From an uncultured Bradyrhizobium sp. (lineage in GTDB: Bacteria > Pseudomonadota > Alphaproteobacteria > Rhizobiales > Xanthobacteraceae), in assembly GCF_947648125.1 (NCBI RefSeq), contig NZ_CANSMR010000006.1:186001-250000 (forward strand): DNA of 64,000 nt, read 5' to 3'. This document shows, piece after piece, positions 24,400-34,266 of the stretch. Each line of letters begins with the position of its first letter. Positions within the stretch are counted from its first letter, which is position 1. Both the position numbers and the translations under genes were made by a program. A model generated the notes under the pieces. It searched no databases. It was given only the letters and a program-made list of their open reading frames with translations, and was not told the origin of the DNA.

Positions 24400-26538
24400 A
24401 TGTCGATGGCAGTTGATTCCTTTTCCGCATCGGTGCGGCGGTTCTCACCCCGGCTCCTGCTCTCGGAGCTGTTGCTGAAACAGTGGTTCGAGCCGGTCGT
24501 CCCCTTCACCGTGATGATCGGGCTGTGGGCCTATTTCGCGCTCACCATTCCCGACTACGCTTCGGTGCAGAACTCGGTGTCGCTGCTGCGGCTGTTCGCT
24601 GAATTCGGCTTCGTCGCGCTGGCGATGGGCTTCTGCCTCGTCACCGGCGGCATCGACCTTTCGGTCGGCGCGATCTTCGCGCTGTGCAATTTCGCAGCGC
24701 TTTATTTCCTCCTGGTGCGCGAATGGCCGGTCGGCCTCGCCGTGCCGGCGACGCTTCTGGTCGGCGCGCTGCTCGGCAGCATCAACGGCTTTTTGATCGG
24801 CTTCCTGAAGACGCGGCCGTTCCTGACCACGCTGGTGACGCTGATCATCCTGCGCGCCTCGGTCAACCTACTCAACACCAGCTACGCCCAGGTGTTCGCG
24901 ACCAACTCGGTCGAGAGCGACGCCTGGGATTTCATCGGCGGCGGCAGCGTGCTCGGCATTCCCGTCAATGCGGCGACACTGTTCGTGGTGCTTTTGATCT
25001 GCCACATCTTCCTGTCGCGCTCGCGCTATGGCTGGCATCTTACCGCGATCGGCGCCAGCCGCAAGGCGGCGCGCCATGCCGGCATCCGCGTCAGGCTGAT
25101 GCTGTTCATGACCTATGTGCTGTCGGGCACGCTGTGCGCGGCGAGCGGCATCTTCTATGCGGCACGGCAGGCGTCGACGGACTCCACCACCGGCGTGGGC
25201 TGGGAATTCCAGGCACTGACCGCCGTGGTGCTCGGCGGCGTGTCGCTGGCCGGCGGCAAGGGCACGGTGTGGCGGGCGATGATCGGCGCGCTGATCATCT
25301 TCCTCTTGATCAACGGCCTCGTGCGCATGGGCATCCCGGGCTACGTCACTTCGGCGGTAACCGGCATGATCCTGCTCGCCGCGGTCGGCATTGACGTCAA
25401 ATGGTCCAAGAACCGCGGCAAGGCGATCCAGAAGATCTATGTCAATCCGGCGTTCGTGCCGCTCGCCTCGGCGCCTGCGGTGCAGCCCGGCGCGGCATCG
25501 CCCTACGCGCAGAACGACCGGCTGATCAAGGCGCAGGCGATCGGCGTCGACCAGGTCGAGGGGCCCGAGGACGTCATCCTCGATCGCCAGGGCCGGCTCT
25601 ACGGCTCGACCCGCGACGGCAATGTGATCCGCTTCTCCGGGCCTGACTTCAAGACCCGCGAGGTGTTCGCCCATATCGGCGGGCGGCCGCTCGGCATGCA
25701 GTTCGATCGCGACGAGAATCTGATCGTCGCGGTCGCCGGCATGGGCGTCTACGGCATCGCGCCCGACGGCCGCATCTTCAAGGTTACCGACGAGACCAAC
25801 CGCACCTGGTACAAGCTCAACGACGATTCCCGGCTGCGCATGGCCGACGATCTCGACATCGCGCCCGACGGCAAGATCTACTTCAGCGACTGCACCACGC
25901 GCTACGAGATGACCACCAACACGCTCGACATCCTCGAGGGCCGGCCGAACGGCCGCGTGGTCTGCTACGATCCGGCGACCAAGACCACGCGCACGGTGAT
26001 CAACCACTTCTATTTCCCGAACGGGATCTGCGTCTCCCATGACGGCAAGTCGATCCTGATCGCGTCGACCTCGCTGTGCAAGGTGTTCCGCCACTGGATC
26101 GACGGGCCGAACAAGGGCAAGACCGAAGTGCTGATGGACGAGCTGCCGGGCAACCCCGACAACATCAACCGCGCTTCCGACGGCACCTACTGGCTGGCGC
26201 TGGTCGGCATTCGCACGCCCACATTCGACCTTGCCGCGCGAAAACCAGGATTCCGCCTGCGCATGGTCAAGCAGGTGCCGACCGACGAGTGGCTGGCGCC
26301 CGCGCTCAACCATGGCTGCGTGCTGAAGTTCAACGAGCAGGGCGAGGCGCTGGAGTCGTGGTGGGATCCGACCGGCATCTCGCACTCGACCCTGACCTCG
26401 ATGCGCGAGCATCAGGGCTATCTCTATCTCGGCGGGCTGGAGAACAACCGCATCGGCCGCATCAAGCTCGAGGGCGTCGACGACAGCTGGACCGGCTACG
26501 ATGCCTATTGGGGCGCAAAGAGCAGGGTGACGAAATAA
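24400..26538 (+). CDS. ABC permease (RbsC-like) fused to an SMP-30/strictosidine-synthase-like beta-propeller
   Basis: 712 residues from the ATG at 24400 (ATCAGGAGT upstream). Residues of about 1-340 are an RbsC-type permease: many hydrophobic segments, FCLVTGGIDLSVGAIFALC, and VVLGGVSLAGGKGTV near the end. After a linker (about 340-385, with AVQPGAASPYAQ) residues of about 390-712 form a six-bladed propeller of the SMP-30/gluconolactonase/strictosidine-synthase type: LDRQGRLYGSTRDGNVIRF, RMADDLDIAPDGKIYFSD, YFPNGICVSHDGKSIL. The fold suggests a lactonase or sugar-acid enzyme tied to transport. No frameshift is visible. TAATG overlaps the next gene. Confidence 0.88.
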   Translation: MSMAVDSFSASVRRFSPRLLLSELLLKQWFEPVVPFTVMIGLWAYFALTIPDYASVQNSVSLLRLFAEFGFVALAMGFCLVTGGIDLSVGAIFALCNFAALYFLLVREWPVGLAVPATLLVGALLGSINGFLIGFLKTRPFLTTLVTLIILRASVNLLNTSYAQVFATNSVESDAWDFIGGGSVLGIPVNAATLFVVLLICHIFLSRSRYGWHLTAIGASRKAARHAGIRVRLMLFMTYVLSGTLCAASGIFYAARQASTDSTTGVGWEFQALTAVVLGGVSLAGGKGTVWRAMIGALIIFLLINGLVRMGIPGYVTSAVTGMILLAAVGIDVKWSKNRGKAIQKIYVNPAFVPLASAPAVQPGAASPYAQNDRLIKAQAIGVDQVEGPEDVILDRQGRLYGSTRDGNVIRFSGPDFKTREVFAHIGGRPLGMQFDRDENLIVAVAGMGVYGIAPDGRIFKVTDETNRTWYKLNDDSRLRMADDLDIAPDGKIYFSDCTTRYEMTTNTLDILEGRPNGRVVCYDPATKTTRTVINHFYFPNGICVSHDGKSILIASTSLCKVFRHWIDGPNKGKTEVLMDELPGNPDNINRASDGTYWLALVGIRTPTFDLAARKPGFRLRMVKQVPTDEWLAPALNHGCVLKFNEQGEALESWWDPTGISHSTLTSMREHQGYLYLGGLENNRIGRIKLEGVDDSWTGYDAYWGAKSRVTK

Positions 26539-27659
26539 TGGGCTTTTTCGATCATCTGCTGCGTGACATCCGCAGCGTCATCGACCGCGACGGCGGTCAG
26601 AACGCGATCCCGCCGCTCGACGGCGCGCTGAGCCCGAACGACCGGCTCGACACCGCCGTGCCGATCGGCGAGCCGCTGCCCGGCGTCGACGACGTCATCG
26701 CCGCCGGCGACGGCGCGATCTATGCCTCCGCCGGCCGCCAGGTGCTGAAGCTCAGCGGTGCGGATTTTTCGACCCGCGCTGTTATCGCCGAGTTCGAGGA
26801 TGATGCCGGTGGACTCGCGCTGCATCCGGACGGCCGCCTGCTGGTCTGCATCGCAGGCAGGGGCCTTGCCGCGATCGATCCGGCAAAACCCGCGCCGCGC
26901 TGGCTGGAGACCGCCGGCGGCAGCGCGCTCGCCGGGCTGTTGTCGGTCACGGCGGCGCCCGATGGCCGCATTTATGCGGTCGAGGGCAGCGCCGGCCGCC
27001 GCCCAGGCGAGTGGCGGCACGATCTGATGGAGAAGCGTGCCGGCGGCCGCCTGATCAGTTGCGGCGCAGGCCTCGACAACCCGCAGGTGCTGCTGCGCGA
27101 TCTGCCATATCCCTATGGCGTGATGGCTTCGGCCGATGGCAGCAGCCTGTGGCTCACCGAGAGCTGGGCGCATCGCCTCAGCCGGTTCGCGATCGCTGGC
27201 AACGGGCTTGGTCCGCGCGAGACCGTCGCCGCCAACATGCCGGGCTATCCGGCGCGGGTGCATCCGGACGGCCATGGCGGGGTGCTGCTCGCCGTGTTCG
27301 CACGCCGCACCCATCTGATCGAATTCGTGCTCAAGGAAGACGATTTCCGCGAAGAGATGATGGCGACGATGCCGCCCGATTACTGGGTGGCGCCGGCGCT
27401 GGTCGGCGGCAGCGATTGCCTGGAACCGATGCAGATCGGCAGCGTCAAGGCGCTCGGCATCCAGAAGCCATGGGCGCCGCCGCGCTCCTATGGCCTGCTC
27501 GTGCATCTCGATGCCGAGGGCGAGGCGAGCGACAGCCTGCACAGCCGCGCCGGCGGTCGCTTCCACGGCATCACCGCCGCCTGCGCGACGCCTTCGGGCG
27601 TCGTGATCGCGGCGCGCGGCGCCGGACGGCTGCTGCGCTATACCGGAGAGCTGCGATGA
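26538..27659 (+). CDS. SMP-30/strictosidine-synthase-like propeller protein (stand-alone)
   Basis: 373 residues, starting at the overlapping TAATG of the fused gene. It repeats the propeller features of the preceding C-terminal domain (LALHPDGRLLVC, AAPDGRIYAVEG, MASADGSSLWLTESWAHRLS). No signal peptide is clear, so it is probably cytoplasmic. Its partner gene, the ATPase, overlaps by ATGA. A paralogue of the fused propeller in the same operon. Confidence 0.82.
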   Translation: MGFFDHLLRDIRSVIDRDGGQNAIPPLDGALSPNDRLDTAVPIGEPLPGVDDVIAAGDGAIYASAGRQVLKLSGADFSTRAVIAEFEDDAGGLALHPDGRLLVCIAGRGLAAIDPAKPAPRWLETAGGSALAGLLSVTAAPDGRIYAVEGSAGRRPGEWRHDLMEKRAGGRLISCGAGLDNPQVLLRDLPYPYGVMASADGSSLWLTESWAHRLSRFAIAGNGLGPRETVAANMPGYPARVHPDGHGGVLLAVFARRTHLIEFVLKEDDFREEMMATMPPDYWVAPALVGGSDCLEPMQIGSVKALGIQKPWAPPRSYGLLVHLDAEGEASDSLHSRAGGRFHGITAACATPSGVVIAARGAGRLLRYTGELR

Positions 27660-29194
27660 ACGACGGCGTGATGCAGGCGGCACCCGCGACCCAATCTGCA
27701 ACCCGCGAGCCGGTGCTGCAGATCAGCAACGGCTCCAAGATATACGGCGGTGTCCACGCCATCGAGGGCGTCAATTTCGATCTCTATCCCGGCGAGGTGC
27801 ATGCGCTGGTCGGCGAGAACGGCGCCGGCAAGTCGACGCTGTGCAAGGCGATCGCGGGCGCGATCAATCTCACCTCCGGCGACTATCTGCTGGACGGCAA
27901 GCCCGCCAATTTCGAGCAGCCGCGCGACGCGCTCGATGCCGGCATCTGCATGGTCTATCAGGAGACCAGCCTGGTGCCGACCATGACCGCGGCGCAGAAC
28001 ATCGAGCTCGGCAATGAAAAGCTGCTGACGCGCTTCCGCACGCTGAACATCCAGGCCCAGCAGCTGTTGCAGTCGCTCAATTTCCACGTCGATCCGGCAA
28101 CGCCGGTGGCGCTGCTCGGCACCGCCAAGAAGCAAATGGTGGAGATCGCGCGCGCGATCTACAACAAAGCGCGCATCATCATCTTCGACGAGCCGACCGC
28201 ATCGCTGACGCCGGAGGAGATCGTCCACTTCTTCCACTTGGTGCGCGATCTGCGTGCTCGCGGCGTCTCGATCATCTACATCTCGCATGCGCTGGAGGAA
28301 TCGCTGCAGATCGCCGACCGCATCACCGTGCTGCGCGACGGCAAGCTGGTGATCACGGCGCCCGCCAAGCAACTCACGCGTGATGCGCTGGTGCAGCACA
28401 TGGTCGGGCGCGAGGTGGCGCAGGCGGTGTATGGCGGCAGAGCGAAGACCCACCAGCGCCGCGAGAAGGTGCTGACCGTCGAGAACGTCACCATGGGCAT
28501 GGCGGTCAAGAACATGTCGTTCTCGGTCTATGCCGGCGAGGTGGTCGGCATCGCCGGCCTGATCGGCTCCGGCCGCACCGAGATTGCCAAAATCGTCTAC
28601 GGCGCGCTGAAGCGAAACCTGGTCAATGGCGGCACCATCCGGCTGCGCGGCAAACCGATCCGCTATCGCGTGCCGCGGCAGGCGATCAATGACGGCATCG
28701 CCTACATCACCGAGGACCGCAAGGCCAACGGCTTCTTCGAGACCATGGTGGTCGACGACAACGTCTATATCGGCAATCTCGCCACAAGGAAGGGCTGGAG
28801 CTTCCTGCTGTCGCGCGCAAGGCGCGGCAAGCTCGCCAGTTACTGGGTCGACCGGCTCAAGATCAGTGCATTGCAGCGCAAGGCGCGGATCATCGAGCTG
28901 TCCGGCGGCAACCAGCAGAAAGTGGTGCTGGCCAAGACGCTGGTGCAGGAGCCGTCGATCATCTTCTTCGATGAGCCGACGCGCGGCGTCGATGTCGGCA
29001 CCATCCCGCATATCCACGGCGAAATCCGCCGGCTCGCCGACGAGGGCAAGGCGGTGGTGGTCATCTCGTCCTATCTGCCGGAGATCCTCGCCGTCTCCGA
29101 CCGCATCCTGGTCGCCCGCACCGGCCGCATCGTCGCCGAGTTCGACGCGGCGGACGCGACGCAGGACAAGATCCTGTACGCAGCGGTGCATTGA
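27656..29194 (+). CDS. Sugar-type ABC transporter ATPase (two-domain, RbsA-like)
   Basis: 512 residues with two ABC domains. The first Walker A is GENGAGKST (residues 53-61). The ABC signature LSGGNQQK lies near residue 415 in the second domain, with the Walker-B-like IIFFDEPTRGVDVG following. The second Walker A (GLIGSGRTEIAK) is degenerate, as in all sugar importers of this class. Drives uptake through the two permeases of this operon. ATGA overlap with the preceding propeller gene. Confidence 0.92.
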   Translation: MNDGVMQAAPATQSATREPVLQISNGSKIYGGVHAIEGVNFDLYPGEVHALVGENGAGKSTLCKAIAGAINLTSGDYLLDGKPANFEQPRDALDAGICMVYQETSLVPTMTAAQNIELGNEKLLTRFRTLNIQAQQLLQSLNFHVDPATPVALLGTAKKQMVEIARAIYNKARIIIFDEPTASLTPEEIVHFFHLVRDLRARGVSIIYISHALEESLQIADRITVLRDGKLVITAPAKQLTRDALVQHMVGREVAQAVYGGRAKTHQRREKVLTVENVTMGMAVKNMSFSVYAGEVVGIAGLIGSGRTEIAKIVYGALKRNLVNGGTIRLRGKPIRYRVPRQAINDGIAYITEDRKANGFFETMVVDDNVYIGNLATRKGWSFLLSRARRGKLASYWVDRLKISALQRKARIIELSGGNQQKVVLAKTLVQEPSIIFFDEPTRGVDVGTIPHIHGEIRRLADEGKAVVVISSYLPEILAVSDRILVARTGRIVAEFDAADATQDKILYAAVH

Positions 29195-29220
29195 GGGCAC
29201 GGGCGCGACGTCTCTCCGCT

Positions 29221-29331
29221 GTCATTCCGGGGCTCGCGAAGCGAGAGCCCGGAATCCATTCCGCCGCACATGATGTGGCCTGATGGATTCCGGGCTCGAC
29301 GCTCCGCGTCGCCCGCCGGTGCGCGAATGAC
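29221..29331. repeat. Dispersed palindromic repeat (family C)
   Basis: GTCATTC at the left and GAATGAC at the right, with internal GGCTCGCGAAGCGAGAGCC and the pair GGAATCCAT/ATGGATTCC. A mosaic of nested palindromes, present once in this window. Confidence 0.7.
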
Positions 29332-29346
29332 AGCCGTATCCTGCTC

Positions 29347-29450
29347 TGTCATCGCCCGCGAAAGCGGGCGATCCAGTACGCCGCGGCCTATCGGTGTAAT
29401 CACAGCCGTCTCTGGAATACTGGATCGCCCGGTCAAGCCGGGCGATGACA
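29347..29450. repeat. Dispersed palindromic repeat (family D)
   Basis: TGTCATCGCCCG and CGGGCGATGACA arms with internal CGGGCGATCCAGTA and TACTGGATCGCCCG. Lies next to family C and can fold into a long branched hairpin. Confidence 0.7.
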
Positions 29451-29475
29451 GGGCGGATGGGTGCTGAACCCACCC

Positions 29476-29505
29476 TTGACAATTATTTTAAGTATAAAAT
29501 AATAT
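29476..29505 (+). promoter_or_regulatory. Promoter with MarR-type operator for the aromatic operon
   Basis: TTGACA at 29476-29481 is a consensus -35 element and TAATAT at 29500-29505 a fitting -10 (18-bp spacer). The spacer holds a perfect 22-bp inverted repeat at 29482-29503: ATTATTTTA, AGTA spacer, TAAAATAAT. A repressor bound here would block polymerase. The same operator is found upstream of the CoA ligase at 39001. Confidence 0.8.
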
Positions 29506-29546
29506 GCCGTATCGGCTGGCGGGGAAACCGACCCCGGCCGAAGCCA

Positions 29547-29597
29547 GAGCATGATCCGGAAGAGTGGCACCCGGTTTTCCGACGCGATCATGCTCAA
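29547..29597. repeat. Short dispersed repeat (family E)
   Basis: GAGCATGATC and GATCATGCTC form perfect 10-bp inverted arms around a CCGGTTTTCC centre. A familiar repeat of Rhizobiales intergenic DNA. It lies between the promoter and the start codon of the fused monooxygenase. Confidence 0.8.
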
Positions 29598-29616
29598 ACG
29601 GAAAGGCGAGAACGCC

Positions 29617-31932
29617 ATGCGCATCGTTTGCATTGGAGGCGGGCCGGCCGGGCTCTACTTCGGCATCCTGATGAAGATGCTGGATCCCGCGCACCGGATC
29701 TCCGTGGTCGAGCGCAACCGGCCCTACGACACCTTCGGTTTTGGCGTGGTGTTCTCCGATGCGACCATGGACAACATGCGCAAATGGGACCCGGTCACCG
29801 CTGATACGATCGAGCAGGCCTTCAACCATTGGGACGACATCGAGGTCCTGATCAAGGGCCGCCGCATGCGCACCACCGGCCACGGCTTCGTCGGCATCGG
29901 CCGCAAGCGGCTGCTCAACATCCTGCAGGCGCGGGCCGAGGAGCTCGGTGTCGAATTGATCTTCGAGCGCGAGGTCAATTCCGACCTCGAGTTTCCCGAC
30001 GCCGATCTGATCGTGGCGTGCGACGGGGTGAACTCGAAGGTTCGCGCCAAGTATGCCGAGACCTTCCAGCCCGACATGCTGATGCGGCCGAACCGCTATA
30101 TCTGGCTTGGCACCAACCGGCCGTTCGATGCTTTCACCTTCGACTTCCGCAAGACCGAGCATGGCTGGTTCCAGTCGCACATCTACAAGTTCGAGGAGGG
30201 CGCGGCGACCTTCATCGTCGAGACCACCGAGGAGGCGTATCTTGCCCACGGCCTCGACAAGATGGATCAGGGAGAATCCATCGCGTTCTGCGAGAACGTC
30301 TTCGCTGAAATCCTCGAGGGGCATCATCTGGTCTCCAACGCGCGGCATCTGCGCGGCTCGGCCTGGCTGTCGTTTCCGCGGCTGATCTGCGGCAAGTGGA
30401 CCGCGTTCAACGGCAACAGCCATGTCGTGCTGATGGGCGATGCCGCCCATACCGCGCATTTCGCAATCGGCTCGGGCACCAAGCTCGCGCTGGAAGATGC
30501 GATCGAGCTCACCAACCAGTTCAAGATCCATGGCGCGGCCAGGGACAGCATTCCCACCGTGCTGAAGGCTTACGAGGAGCTGCGCCGGGTCGATGTGGCG
30601 CGGATCCAGAATGCCGCGCGCAACGCGATGGAATGGTTCGAGGTGGTCGGCTCGCGTTATGCCGACACGCTGGAGCCCGAGCAGTTCATGTATTCGCTGC
30701 TGACCCGCTCGCAGCGCATCAGCCACGAGAATCTGCGGCTGCGCGACAAGACATGGCTCGAAGGCTACGAGCGCTGGTTCGCCGAGCGCAGCGGCGTGCC
30801 CGCGACCAACGACCGCGTCACGCCGCCGATGCTGACGCCGTTCCAGATCCGCGGCCTGTCGCTGCACAACCGGATCATCGTCTCGCCGATGGCGATGTAT
30901 TCGGCGGAGGAGGGCGTGCCGAACGACTTTCACCTGGTGCATTTCGGCTCCCGCGCGCTCGGCGGCGCCGGCCTCTTGTTCACCGAGATGACCTGCGTCT
31001 CGCCGGAGGCGCGGATCACGCCCGGCTGCTGCGGCCTGTGGAACGACGCGCAGGCGGTGGCCTACAAGCGGATCGTCGAGTTCGTGCACCGCAATTCGCA
31101 AGCCCGGATCGGCATCCAGCTCGGCCATGCCGGCCGGAAGGGTTCGACGCGGGTCGCCTGGGAAGGCATGGACGAACCGCTGCCGGACCATAACTGGCCG
31201 CTGGTGTCGGCCTCACCGGTGCCGTACCTGTCCGACGGCCAGATCCCGGAGCCGATGAGCCGCGCCGAAATGGACGAGGTGTGCGACCAGTTCGTTGCCG
31301 CCGCCAGGCGTGGTGCCGCCGCGGGCTTCGATATTCTGGAGCTGCATTGCGCCCACGGCTATCTGCTGTCGAGCTTCCTGTCGCCGCTGACCAACCGCCG
31401 CACCGACGCCTATGGCGGATCGATCGAGAACCGCGCGCGTTATCCGCTGGAAGTGTTCCGCGCGATCCGTGCGGTGTGGCCGGAGGACAAGCCGATGTCG
31501 GTCCGCCTGTCCTGTCACGACTGGGCCGAGGGCGGCAACACGCCCGAGGAGGCGCTGGCCTTCGCAAAACTGTTCAAGGCGGCCGGCGCCGACCTGATCG
31601 ATTGTTCCTCGGGCCAGGTCTGGGCCGACGATCATCCGATCTATGGCCGGCTCTACCAGACGCCGTTCGCCGACAAGATCCGCAACGAGGTCGGCATCGC
31701 CACCATCGCGGTCGGCGCGATCTCGGAGGCGGACCACGCGAACTCGATCATCGCCGCCGGCCGGGCCGATCTCTGCGCTATCGCGCGGCCGCATCTGGCC
31801 GATCCAGCCTGGACGCTGCATGAGGCCGCGAAGATCGGCGTCAAGCAGATCGCCTGGCCGAAGCAGTATCTGTCGGGCAAGTCGCAATACGAGGCCAATC
31901 TCGAACGGTTAGCCGCGGGAGGGAAGGCATGA
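29617..31932 (+). CDS. Bifunctional flavin monooxygenase/Old Yellow Enzyme, 2-aminobenzoyl-CoA monooxygenase/reductase or salicylyl-CoA 5-hydroxylase type
   Basis: 771 residues. Residues 1-390 are a class A flavoprotein monooxygenase with [10 protein letters not shown] at the N-terminus and the second FAD motif [15 protein letters not shown]. From about residue 405 ([20 protein letters not shown]) comes an Old-Yellow-Enzyme domain with LGHAGRKGS and the active-site region [20 protein letters not shown]. This architecture is known for 2-aminobenzoyl-CoA monooxygenase/reductase of Azoarcus and for proteins named salicylyl-CoA 5-hydroxylase/oxidoreductase. The CoA ligase, RidA and formamidase-like neighbours make the 2-aminobenzoyl-CoA role the better inference. 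The stop overlaps the SDR start (ATGA). Confidence 0.87.
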   Translation: MRIVCIGGGPAGLYFGILMKMLDPAHRISVVERNRPYDTFGFGVVFSDATMDNMRKWDPVTADTIEQAFNHWDDIEVLIKGRRMRTTGHGFVGIGRKRLLNILQARAEELGVELIFEREVNSDLEFPDADLIVACDGVNSKVRAKYAETFQPDMLMRPNRYIWLGTNRPFDAFTFDFRKTEHGWFQSHIYKFEEGAATFIVETTEEAYLAHGLDKMDQGESIAFCENVFAEILEGHHLVSNARHLRGSAWLSFPRLICGKWTAFNGNSHVVLMGDAAHTAHFAIGSGTKLALEDAIELTNQFKIHGAARDSIPTVLKAYEELRRVDVARIQNAARNAMEWFEVVGSRYADTLEPEQFMYSLLTRSQRISHENLRLRDKTWLEGYERWFAERSGVPATNDRVTPPMLTPFQIRGLSLHNRIIVSPMAMYSAEEGVPNDFHLVHFGSRALGGAGLLFTEMTCVSPEARITPGCCGLWNDAQAVAYKRIVEFVHRNSQARIGIQLGHAGRKGSTRVAWEGMDEPLPDHNWPLVSASPVPYLSDGQIPEPMSRAEMDEVCDQFVAAARRGAAAGFDILELHCAHGYLLSSFLSPLTNRRTDAYGGSIENRARYPLEVFRAIRAVWPEDKPMSVRLSCHDWAEGGNTPEEALAFAKLFKAAGADLIDCSSGQVWADDHPIYGRLYQTPFADKIRNEVGIATIAVGAISEADHANSIIAAGRADLCAIARPHLADPAWTLHEAAKIGVKQIAWPKQYLSGKSQYEANLERLAAGGKA

Positions 31933-32708
31933 CACGCTTCTGGCCCAACGCACATGCGCTCGTCACCGGTGCGGGTTCCGGTATCGGCGCCGCGACGGCG
32001 ATCGCACTCGCAAAGGCCGGGGTGCGCGTCAGCATTGCCGGACGTCGGATCGATGCGCTGAAGGCAACGGCGGCGTTGCTCGGTGAGCACGCGGGCGTCG
32101 CTGTTTCGATCGACGCGACCGATGAAGCGGCGGTGACCAAGGGCGTCGCGCAGATCGAGGCCGAGGCCGGCCCGATAGACATCCTCGTCAACAACGCCGG
32201 GAAGGCTGCGAGCGCGCCGTTCGACAAGACGAGCGCGGCGCTATGGGCGGACATGCTGGCGAGCAATCTCTCCAGCGTGTTTCTGGTGACGCATGCGGTG
32301 TTGCCAGGGATGGCGCAGCGCGGCCGCGGGCGGGTGATCAACGTTGCCTCGACCGCCGGTCTCACCGGATACGCCTATGTCTCGGCCTATGTCGCCGCCA
32401 AGCACGGCGTCGTCGGTCTGACGCGCTCGCTGGCGCTAGAATACGCGCGGCGCGGCATCACCGTGAATGCGGTCTGCCCCGGCTACACCGACACGCCGCT
32501 GGTCGCGGATGCCGCAGCGAACATCGTCGCCAAGACCGGCCGCAGCGAGCAGGAGGCGCGGGCTGCGCTCGCCAAGGTCAATCCAATGCAGCGGCTGGTC
32601 ACGCCGGAGGAGGTCGCCGACACCATCCTCTGGCTCGCGTCCGAGGGCGCATCATCAATCAACGGACAAGCCGTCGCGGTTGCCGGCGGTGAAGTCTTTA
32701 CCGGGTGA
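31929..32708 (+). CDS. SDR-family dehydrogenase (3-hydroxyacyl-CoA type possible)
   Basis: 259 residues. Classic SDR: cofactor motif [19 protein letters not shown], catalytic Ser in [10 protein letters not shown], and YVAAK. The length is typical. In the operon between the fused monooxygenase and the enoyl-CoA hydratase it probably oxidises a ring-derived hydroxyacyl-CoA or alcohol. Confidence 0.9.
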   Translation: MTRFWPNAHALVTGAGSGIGAATAIALAKAGVRVSIAGRRIDALKATAALLGEHAGVAVSIDATDEAAVTKGVAQIEAEAGPIDILVNNAGKAASAPFDKTSAALWADMLASNLSSVFLVTHAVLPGMAQRGRGRVINVASTAGLTGYAYVSAYVAAKHGVVGLTRSLALEYARRGITVNAVCPGYTDTPLVADAAANIVAKTGRSEQEARAALAKVNPMQRLVTPEEVADTILWLASEGASSINGQAVAVAGGEVFTG

Positions 32709-32719
32709 AGGAACACGTC

Positions 32720-33559
32720 ATGTCCGAGATGAAAGCAAAGCTCCGTCCGTTCAAGGATTATCCCGCAAAGCATTTCCGCTGGCAGGTCGATGCGAACGGG
32801 CGCGTCGCGACCATCACGCTGAACCGGCCGGACAAGAAGAACCCGCTGACCTTCGAGTCCTACGAGGAGCTGCGCGATCTCTTCACCAACCTCAAATACG
32901 CCTCCGATGTCCGCGCCATCGTGCTGACCGGCGCCGAGGGCAATTTCTGCTCCGGCGGCGACGTGTTCGAGATCATCGAGCCGTTGACGCGGATGGCGAT
33001 GCCGGACCTGCTCGCCTTCACCCGGATGACCGGCGAAGTGGTGCGGGCGATGCGCAAATGCCCGCAGATCATCGTGGCCGCGATCGACGGCATCTGCGCC
33101 GGGGCCGGTGCGATGCTGGCGCTGGCGTCCGACCTGCGGCTGGCGACGCCGCAAGCCAAGACCGCATTCCTGTTCACCCGCGTTGGCCTCGCCGGCGCCG
33201 ACATGGGCGCGTGCGGGCTGCTGCCGCGCGTGATCGGGCAGGGCCATGCTGCCGATCTGCTCTACACCGGCCGCGCGATGAGCGCCAACGAAGGTTTTGC
33301 GTGGGGCTTTCACAACCGCCTGGTGCCGCCGGCGGAGCTTGCCGCCGCCGCGCAGGAACTGGCGCGCTCGCTTGCGGATGGACCGTGGTTCGCGCATGGC
33401 GTGACGAAGACGATGTTCAATCAGGAATGGGCGATGGGCGTCGACGAGATGATCGAGTCCGAAGCGCAGGCGCAGGCGATCTGCATGGTGACCGGTGATT
33501 TCCGCCGCGCCTTCGAGGCCTTTGCCGCCAAGCAGAAACCCGCCTTCGAGGGCAATTGA
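32720..33559 (+). CDS. Enoyl-CoA hydratase/isomerase family protein
   Basis: 279 residues from the ATG at 32720 (GAAGGAAC upstream); the GTG at 32705 overlaps the SDR stop as an alternative. The crotonase fold is clear: [35 protein letters not shown] and the oxyanion-hole stretch [20 protein letters not shown]. Probably hydrates or opens the ring-derived acyl-CoA in the aromatic pathway. Confidence 0.88.
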   Translation: MSEMKAKLRPFKDYPAKHFRWQVDANGRVATITLNRPDKKNPLTFESYEELRDLFTNLKYASDVRAIVLTGAEGNFCSGGDVFEIIEPLTRMAMPDLLAFTRMTGEVVRAMRKCPQIIVAAIDGICAGAGAMLALASDLRLATPQAKTAFLFTRVGLAGADMGACGLLPRVIGQGHAADLLYTGRAMSANEGFAWGFHNRLVPPAELAAAAQELARSLADGPWFAHGVTKTMFNQEWAMGVDEMIESEAQAQAICMVTGDFRRAFEAFAAKQKPAFEGN

Positions 33560-33560
33560 G

Positions 33561-33956
33561 ATGATCGAGATCCTGCAACCGGAAGGATGGGCCAAGCCGA
33601 TCGGCTACGCCAACGGCATGGCCGCGCGCGGCAAACAGATCTTCATCGCCGGCCAGATCGGCTGGAACGGGCAATGCGTGTTCGAGACTGATGATCTCGT
33701 CGCGCAGATCGGCCAGACCCTGCGCAACATCGTCGCGGTCGCCGCCGCCGGCGGGGCCGGGCCCGAGCACATCGTGTCGATGACCTGGTTCTTGCTCGAC
33801 CGCAAGGAATATTCCGCGCGGCTGAAGGAGATCGGCGCGGTCTATCGCGACGTGATCGGCCGGCGGTTTCCGGCGATGACCGCGATCCAGGTTGCCGGAC
33901 TGATCGAGGATCGCGCCAAGGTGGAAATCCAGGCCATCGCGGTGGTGCCGGATTAA
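33561..33956 (+). CDS. RidA-family protein
   Basis: 131 residues of the YjgF/RidA fold: [20 protein letters not shown], then [20 protein letters not shown]. RidA proteins hydrolyse reactive enamine/imine intermediates. The start lies 1 bp after the enoyl-CoA hydratase stop, so it is the last gene of that operon. The RidA partner fits a pathway with an amino-substituted ring intermediate. Confidence 0.9.
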   Translation: MIEILQPEGWAKPIGYANGMAARGKQIFIAGQIGWNGQCVFETDDLVAQIGQTLRNIVAVAAAGGAGPEHIVSMTWFLLDRKEYSARLKEIGAVYRDVIGRRFPAMTAIQVAGLIEDRAKVEIQAIAVVPD

Positions 33957-34266
33957 CGACGATGCTGGATTGTCAAACCCGTCATCCCCGCGCAAAGGCT
34001 CCGCCTTTGTCTCTGGAGGAGCCGCGAAGCGGCGTCTCGAAGGATGCACGGCCCGGCTGGTGGCCGTCGACCCTTCGAGACCCGCGTTCCGCGCTCCTCA
34101 GGGTGACGGGGATGGATGGGAGTGCGCTGAGCGACTGTTAATCCTAAGGCGAAACAGCGCGGATCGGCCAAGACCGGCGGCGACAAAGCAGCTTGCGGCC
34201 GGGCGAGGGGGGTGCGACCCTAGGCGAAAGTGTAAAAGCGTCCTGTTGTGAGTGGAGTAAGGGACG
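33957..34266. other. Intergenic stretch with a palindromic repeat
   Basis: Mostly occupied by the 33978-34110 repeat. The remainder leading to 34267 carries no recognised gene or operator. Confidence 0.5.
33978..34110. repeat. Dispersed palindromic repeat (family F)
   Basis: CCCGTCATCCC at the left and GGGTGACGGG at the right are inverted. Inside are GGAGGAGCCGCGAAGCGGCG and the pair GTCTCGAAGG/CCTTCGAGAC. Confidence 0.7.

Larger units (their letters stand above)
29195..29616. other. Repeat- and promoter-bearing intergenic region
   Basis: Contains two dispersed palindromic repeats, the promoter and operator at 29476-29505, and a third repeat at 29547. It separates the sugar-uptake operon from the aromatic operon. 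No gene is seen. Confidence 0.6.

Noticed and set aside
27638-29200. Minus-strand frame opposite the ABC ATPase
   Set aside because: Shadow of the ATPase gene with its Walker motifs on the plus strand; no ribosome site or domain seen.
29617-31932. Assignment of the fused protein strictly as salicylyl-CoA 5-hydroxylase
   Set aside because: Architecture fits equally well the 2-aminobenzoyl-CoA enzyme; RidA, formamidase-like hydrolase and ligase context favour the latter. Left open in the annotation.
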